DNA from: DYCT01 sp051875715
GTDB taxonomy: Bacteria > Bacteroidota > Bacteroidia > Bacteroidales > Bacteroidaceae
DNA: 9,921 nucleotides
NCBI GenBank assembly: GCA_051875715.1
Contig: JBJEHD010000066.1
Span: 1 to 9,921 of the forward strand
Direction of reading: 5' to 3'
Below the pieces are notes generated by a model, which saw nothing but the letters and a program-made list of their open reading frames with translations, was not told the origin of the DNA and did not search any database. The stretch's first letter is position 1. Each line of letters begins with the position of its first letter. Positions 5,796-9,921 of this stretch are shown here, piece after piece. Position numbers and translations under genes: made by a program.

Positions 5796-8630
5796 TTACA
5801 ATACTACGTTAACGATTTTTTTCGGAACGATGATGACCTTCTTCGGCGTGCGTCCCTCCATCCATTTCTGCGACTCTTCGTGGCCCAGTACGGTGGACTG
5901 GATGCTGTCGTTGTCGGCATCGGCGGCAAAGTCGAGCGTGAAGCGGGCTTTCCCGTTGAACGAGATGGTGTAGCGGACGCTGTCTTCGCGCAGGTATTCC
6001 TCGTTGCATTCCGGCCACTTGGCGTCGCACACGCTGCCTTCGCCTCCGAGCGTTTCCCACAATTCTTCGCCGATATGCGGGGCAAAGGGAGCCAGCAAGA
6101 CAACCAACGGCTTCAGCACCTCTTTTTTGCTGCACTTCAGGGCGGTCAGTTCGTTCACACATATCATGAAGGCACTCACGGAGGTGTTGTACGAGAAGGC
6201 CTCGATGTCCGCCGTCACCTTTTTGATGAGTTTGTGGATGGATTTCAGTTCGTCCTTCGTCGGTTCGTTGTCGTTCACCAGGAATTCGTCCTTACGGCTG
6301 TAGAACAGGTTCCACAGTTTCTTGATGAAACGGTGTACGCCGTCGATGCCGTTGGTGTCCCAGGGTTTCGACTGTTCGACGGGTCCGAGGAACATCTCGT
6401 ACATACGCAGCGTGTCGGCTCCGTATTTTTCGACAATCATGTCGGGGTTGACCACGTTGTACATCGATTTACTCATTTTCTCCACGGCCCATCCGCACAC
6501 GTATTTTCCGTCTTCGAGGATGAAGGTGGCGTCGTTATATTCGGGACGCCATTGTTTGAAGGCCTCCACATCGAGGATGTCGGCCGAGACGATGTTCACG
6601 TCCACGTGGATGGGTGTGGTGTCGTAGTCCTTCTTCAGCCCGGCCGAGACGAAGGTGTTGGTGTCTTTGATGCGGTAGACGAAATTGCTTCGTCCCTGTA
6701 TCATACCTTGGTTCACCAGTTTGCGGAAGGGTTCGTCTTGAGTGCTTACACCCAGGTCGAACAGGAACTTGTTCCAGAAACGGGCGTAGATGAGGTGTCC
6801 GGTGGCATGTTCGGTACCGCCCACGTAGAGGTCGACGTTCTGCCAATAGCGGTCGGCTTTTTCCGACACCAGTGCATCGTTGTTGTGCGGGTCCATGTAG
6901 CGCAGGTAGTAGGCGCTCGATCCGGCAAAGCCAGGCATGGTGTTCAGTTCGATGGGGAACACGGTTTTTCCGTCAATGAGGTTATTGTCAACCACCTCTT
7001 TCTTCTCCGTGTCCCAAGCCCAGCGGGTGGCATTTCCCAAGGGAGGTTCTCCTGTTTCGGTGGGCAGGAATTTTTTCACTTCGGGCAATTGGAGCGGCAG
7101 GGCTTCGAGCGGCATCATATAAGGCATTCCGTCCTTGTAATATACCGGGAAGGGTTCGCCCCAATAACGTTGGCGGCTGAAGATGGCGTCGCGCAGGCGG
7201 TAGTTCACCTTGACGCGTCCCAGACCTTTTTCGTGGATGTAGGCTTTGGTCTTGGCGATGGCCTCCTTCACACTCAAGCCGTTCAGCACCAGTCCGCCGT
7301 CGGTCTCATGTCCGGGACGGGGCGAGTTGGTCATGATGCCTTCCTTGGCGTCGAAACTGCTCTCGCTCACGTCGCATCCTTCAATCAGCGGACGGATTTC
7401 CAGGCCGAAATGTTTGGCAAAGGCGTAGTCGCGACTGTCGTGTGCCGGAACGGCCATGATGGCCCCCGTTCCGTAGCCGGCCAGTACGTAGTCGCTAATC
7501 CATACGGGGATGTCTTCGCCCGTGAGCGGGTTGACGGCATAGCTGCCCGAGAAGACACCGCTCACGCTTCGGTCGGCGATGCGCTCGCGTTCGGTCCGTT
7601 TGCGTGTCCGTTCCAGATAAGCATCCACTTCGGCCTTCTGGGCGGGGGTGGTAAGTTGGGCTACCAGTTCGCTCTCGGGGGCCAATACCATGAAGGTTAC
7701 GCCGAACACGGTGTCGGCCCGTGTGGTGAAGATGGTGAACTCCTGATCCGAATCCTTCACCTTGAACTGCAGTTCGGCTCCTTCCGAACGTCCAATCCAG
7801 TTGCGTTGGGTCTCTTTCAGCGAGTCGGTCCAGTCGATGGTCTCCAGTCCGTCGAGCAAGCGTCCAGCATAGGCCGATACGCGCAGACACCACTGGCGCA
7901 TCACCTTCTGTACCACCGGATATCCGCCTCGTTCGCTCACACCGTCCACTACTTCGTCGTTGGCCAGCACGGTGCCCAGTTGGGGACACCAGTTCACCAT
8001 CGTGTTTCCCAAATAGGCGATTCGGTAGTTCATCAAGGTTTCCTGTTGCTGTTTTTCCGTCATGGATTTCCATTCGTCGGCACTGAATGTCATTTCTTCG
8101 CCACAAGCAGCGTGTATGCCTTGTGTACCGTTTGCCTCGAATGCTTCCACCAGTTTGCCGATGGGCATGGCCTTGTTCAGTTCGCAGTCGTAATAACTTC
8201 CGAACATCTGCTGGAAGGCCCATTGTGTCCATTTATAATAGGAAGGATCGCAAGTGCGCACCTCCCGGCTCCAGTCGAATGAGAAACCTATTTTGTCCAA
8301 TTGCTCGCGATAGCGATTGATGTTGTTCACCGTTGTAACGGCAGGGTGTTGCCCAGTTTGAATGGCATATTGTTCGGCAGGCAAGCCGTATGCGTCGTAT
8401 CCCATGGGGTTGAGTACGTTGTATCCCTGCAGACGTTTGTAGCGGGCATAGATGTCCGAAGCAATGTAGCCGAGCGGATGGCCCACATGCAATCCGGCTC
8501 CCGAGGGGTAGGGGAACATGTTCAGCACATAGAACTTCTTGCGCGTCTCGTCCTCCGTCACCTGGTAGATGTGCTGTTCGGCCCATCTTTGGTGCCATTT
8601 CTTCTCGATGTCCCTAAAGTTGTATTCCAT
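5796..8630 (-). CDS. leuS: leucyl-tRNA synthetase
   Basis: This cytosolic class I synthetase attaches leucine to tRNA-Leu. The 944-residue product is longer than the roughly 860 residues of the E. coli enzyme. Catalytic motifs are intact: HVGH (the HIGH motif) at 48-51 and KMSKS at 718-722. The CP1 editing domain, which hydrolyses mischarged tRNA, spans about 220-420 and contains its threonine-rich TTRADT at 302-307. The anticodon-binding and C-terminal regions follow to the end. The start at 8630 gives the expected N-terminus (MEYNFRDIEKKW). It is the first gene of the leftward cluster, read from the promoter at 8701-8733 with a 5' leader of about 60 nt that holds short direct repeats but no evident T-box. 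Confidence 0.99.
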   Translation of the reverse strand: MEYNFRDIEKKWHQRWAEQHIYQVTEDETRKKFYVLNMFPYPSGAGLHVGHPLGYIASDIYARYKRLQGYNVLNPMGYDAYGLPAEQYAIQTGQHPAVTTVNNINRYREQLDKIGFSFDWSREVRTCDPSYYKWTQWAFQQMFGSYYDCELNKAMPIGKLVEAFEANGTQGIHAACGEEMTFSADEWKSMTEKQQQETLMNYRIAYLGNTMVNWCPQLGTVLANDEVVDGVSERGGYPVVQKVMRQWCLRVSAYAGRLLDGLETIDWTDSLKETQRNWIGRSEGAELQFKVKDSDQEFTIFTTRADTVFGVTFMVLAPESELVAQLTTPAQKAEVDAYLERTRKRTERERIADRSVSGVFSGSYAVNPLTGEDIPVWISDYVLAGYGTGAIMAVPAHDSRDYAFAKHFGLEIRPLIEGCDVSESSFDAKEGIMTNSPRPGHETDGGLVLNGLSVKEAIAKTKAYIHEKGLGRVKVNYRLRDAIFSRQRYWGEPFPVYYKDGMPYMMPLEALPLQLPEVKKFLPTETGEPPLGNATRWAWDTEKKEVVDNNLIDGKTVFPIELNTMPGFAGSSAYYLRYMDPHNNDALVSEKADRYWQNVDLYVGGTEHATGHLIYARFWNKFLFDLGVSTQDEPFRKLVNQGMIQGRSNFVYRIKDTNTFVSAGLKKDYDTTPIHVDVNIVSADILDVEAFKQWRPEYNDATFILEDGKYVCGWAVEKMSKSMYNVVNPDMIVEKYGADTLRMYEMFLGPVEQSKPWDTNGIDGVHRFIKKLWNLFYSRKDEFLVNDNEPTKDELKSIHKLIKKVTADIEAFSYNTSVSAFMICVNELTALKCSKKEVLKPLVVLLAPFAPHIGEELWETLGGEGSVCDAKWPECNEEYLREDSVRYTISFNGKARFTLDFAADADNDSIQSTVLGHEESQKWMEGRTPKKVIIVPKKIVNVVL

Positions 8631-8700
8631 AACGGTAGTCTTTATGAGGTTTTGTTTTTATGAGTTGTTTTTCCTATTTTCCTATCTGAATGTCAGGGCG

Positions 8701-8733
8701 CAAAGATAGCGAAATTAAACCATTTCAAGCAAG
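8701..8733 (-). promoter_or_regulatory. leuS operon promoter
   Basis: CAAAGATA (8701-8708) is TATCTTTG on the minus strand, an exact match to TAnnTTTG. CTTG on the minus strand (complement of 8730-8733) lies 21 bp upstream and is a fair -33 element; another TTG lies 17 bp upstream. Transcription should start near 8694, about 60 nt before the leuS ATG. The site is back to back with the rightward promoter at 8738. Confidence 0.65.
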
Positions 8734-8737
8734 CCAG

Positions 8738-8768
8738 TTGTTTTTTCTCTCGGCTTGCATTATCTTGC
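8738..8768 (+). promoter_or_regulatory. promoter of the RNA methyltransferase gene
   Basis: TTG (8738-8740) and TATCTTGC (8761-8768) are separated by 20 bp, the usual Bacteroidetes spacing. The -7 element matches TAnnTT but has GC in place of the final TG. Between them lies CTCTCGGCTTGCA (8747-8759), also found in the leftward promoter at the window start. The predicted start falls close to 8775, leaving a short A-rich leader before the ATG at 8793. Confidence 0.5.
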
Positions 8769-8792
8769 GTCCGCAAAAAAAGAAAAAACACC

Positions 8793-9596
8793 ATGTCTGT
8801 CATTCATATTGATTCGCTCGCCCATCCGGGTGTCGAAATATTTGCCCGCTTGACCGAGGCTCAACTACGAAACCGGTTGGAGGCAGAAGCAGGATTGTTC
8901 ATCGCCGAAAGTCCGAAGGTGATTCGCGTTGCACTGGATGCCGGTTACGAGCCCGTGGCTTTGCTGTGCGAGGAGAAACATCTGACAGGGGATGCGGCCG
9001 ACGTGGTGGAAAGATGCGGGCACGTACCCGTCTATACAGGCAGCCGCGAGGTGTTGGCACGGCTGACGGGCTATGTGCTGACGCGCGGTGTGTTGTGCGC
9101 CATGCGCCGGCCGCAACCGAAAACGGTCGAAGAAGTATGCCGTGGAGCTGAAAGGGTGGTGGTGATAGACGGCGTGGTGGATACGACAAACATCGGTGCC
9201 ATCTTTCGTTCGGCAGCCGCCTTGGGCATCGATGCCGTGCTGCTGACACCTACGTCCTGCGACCCGTTCAACCGCCGGGCGGTTCGTGTGTCCATGGGAA
9301 GCACGTTTCTCTTGCCCTGGACGTGGGTGGAGCGGGCGGACGTGCTTCGCCCCTTGGGTTTCAGCATCGCAGCCATGGCACTGACCGACCGTTCTATTCC
9401 CCTCGACTCGCCTGAACTTCGCAAGGTGCAGAAACTGGCCATCGTGATGGGGACGGAGGGTGACGGGCTTTCGCACGAAGCCATCGAGGGTGCGGACTAT
9501 GTGGTGCGCATCCCGATGTCGCACGGCGTGGATTCGCTGAATGTAGCGGCCGCAGCGGCTGTGGCTTTTTGGGAACTGAGGAATCCCGGAAAATAG
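8793..9596 (+). CDS. SpoU/TrmH-family RNA 2'-O-methyltransferase
   Basis: This is a SPOUT-class enzyme predicted to transfer a methyl group from S-adenosylmethionine to a ribose 2'-OH of rRNA or tRNA; the exact target base cannot be told from sequence. The 267 residues comprise an N-terminal substrate-binding domain (about 30-105) and a knotted methylase domain (about 120-265). Motif 1 is TTNIGAIFRSA (131-141, with N133 and R139), motif 2 is MGTEGDGLS (219-227, with E222), and motif 3 is IPMSHGVDSLNVA (240-252). Motif 1 reads DTTN where many relatives have DPxN. The ATG at 8793 is the only start that gives a full N-terminal domain; upstream sequence is A-rich (AAAAAGAAAAAAC) without a Shine-Dalgarno. 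It is divergent from leuS and appears to stand alone. Confidence 0.93.
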   Translation: MSVIHIDSLAHPGVEIFARLTEAQLRNRLEAEAGLFIAESPKVIRVALDAGYEPVALLCEEKHLTGDAADVVERCGHVPVYTGSREVLARLTGYVLTRGVLCAMRRPQPKTVEEVCRGAERVVVIDGVVDTTNIGAIFRSAAALGIDAVLLTPTSCDPFNRRAVRVSMGSTFLLPWTWVERADVLRPLGFSIAAMALTDRSIPLDSPELRKVQKLAIVMGTEGDGLSHEAIEGADYVVRIPMSHGVDSLNVAAAAAVAFWELRNPGK

Positions 9597-9739
9597 GTTG
9601 GATTCCTTGGAATGGCGATTACAACACAATACTGCGTGGACGATAGTCACTGTAGAACCGACCGTAGAATTCAACGTAGTGCATCCGTGGTGTCCTGACC
9701 ATACAGCGGCTGTCCGCTAAATAAGGCATTGTCGTTTAT

Positions 9740-9759
9740 CGTTCAGCCTTGGCTGAACG
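9740..9759 (+). repeat. REP-like palindrome, copy 1
   Basis: CGTTCAGCC and GGCTGAACG form a perfect 9-bp dyad around a central TT. As single-stranded DNA or RNA this folds to a stable hairpin with a minimal loop. With the following GTC (to 9762) it is the exact reverse complement of 9803-9825, so the two copies also make a 23-bp inverted repeat. It lies 143 bp after the methyltransferase stop. Confidence 0.8.
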
Positions 9760-9805
9760 GTCAAGTAGGTTATCTTACTTTGCCTTTGAGCCTATATTCT
9801 ACGAC

Positions 9806-9825
9806 CGTTCAGCCAAGGCTGAACG
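9806..9825 (-). repeat. REP-like palindrome, copy 2 (inverted)
   Basis: This is the same 20-bp palindrome with central AA instead of TT, so it is copy 1 in the opposite orientation. With the preceding GAC (from 9803) the identity extends to 23 bp. The 40 bp between the copies (9763-9802) contain TTACTTTG, one mismatch from a -7 element, and no gene. Paired inverted copies are the arrangement of a BIME. Confidence 0.8.
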
Positions 9826-9921
9826 CAAAGTGTGAGGTTATTGCCATGTATTGGAACTTGTATCGCATTGACTATGACTGATTTTACTTCACAGATTATT
9901 TGTTTATTTACGAGTTTACTT

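Larger units (their letters stand above)
9597..9921. other. gene-free stretch at the right end
   Basis: No coding region is supported on either strand. Right after the methyltransferase stop there is a small dyad, ATTCC-TT-GGAAT (within 9601-9613), without a T-tract. AGCGG/CCGCT with loop CTGT (9705-9718) is a second weak hairpin. The only strong structure is the pair of 20-bp palindromes at 9740-9759 and 9806-9825. From 9826 to the end the sequence is AT-rich and I see no promoter or gene start. Confidence 0.6.

Noticed and set aside
4260..8282. 1,340-codon plus-strand open frame
   Set aside because: It lies codon for codon opposite three well-supported genes and its translation has no domain logic. 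Treated as a codon-bias shadow and reported only as such.
8631..8700. T-box leader upstream of leuS
   Set aside because: The leader is only about 60 nt, with no specifier stem, T-box sequence or terminator hairpin. T-boxes are also not typical of this phylum.

Overview
The window looks like a chromosomal housekeeping segment from a member of the Bacteroidales, probably a Bacteroidaceae relative. This rests on three things. The protein set fits: LeuRS, a YitT/DUF2179 protein and a PorZ-like type IX secretion factor. The promoters match the Bacteroidetes consensus TAnnTTTG rather than TATAAT. Most genes have A-rich upstream regions in place of a strong Shine-Dalgarno site. The coding DNA is GC-rich and almost lacks the codons TTA, CTA and TCA, while the gene-free stretches are AT-rich. 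I cannot name the species.

Layout. Positions 1-664 contain no convincing gene. They hold a leftward promoter, a cluster of DnaA-box-like words, several hairpins and a rightward promoter with a long, possibly structured leader. This leads into nadA (quinolinate synthase, 665-1660, +), which ends at a strong intrinsic terminator. The convergent gap to the next gene (1734-1962) carries two adjacent arrays of short palindromes with 11/22-bp periodicity. From 1963 to 8630 a four-gene cluster runs on the minus strand, in the order leuS, YitT-family membrane protein, rdgB, porZ-like. Its junctions are tight: 3 nt, 63 nt and an ATGA overlap. leuS and a SpoU/TrmH-type RNA methyltransferase gene (8793-9596, +) diverge from a compact pair of promoters. 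The last 325 bases have no gene but contain two copies of a 20-bp palindrome in opposite orientation, resembling a REP/BIME element.

How the genes relate. The leuS cluster is probably one operon mixing tRNA charging (LeuRS), nucleotide-pool cleaning (RdgB), a membrane protein of unknown substrate and a secreted beta-propeller protein with a type IX sorting domain. I see no defence system, prophage, integron or biosynthetic cluster. The unexplained signal lies in the non-coding DNA: the phased palindrome arrays, the REP-like pair, and the leader/DnaA-box region upstream of nadA.
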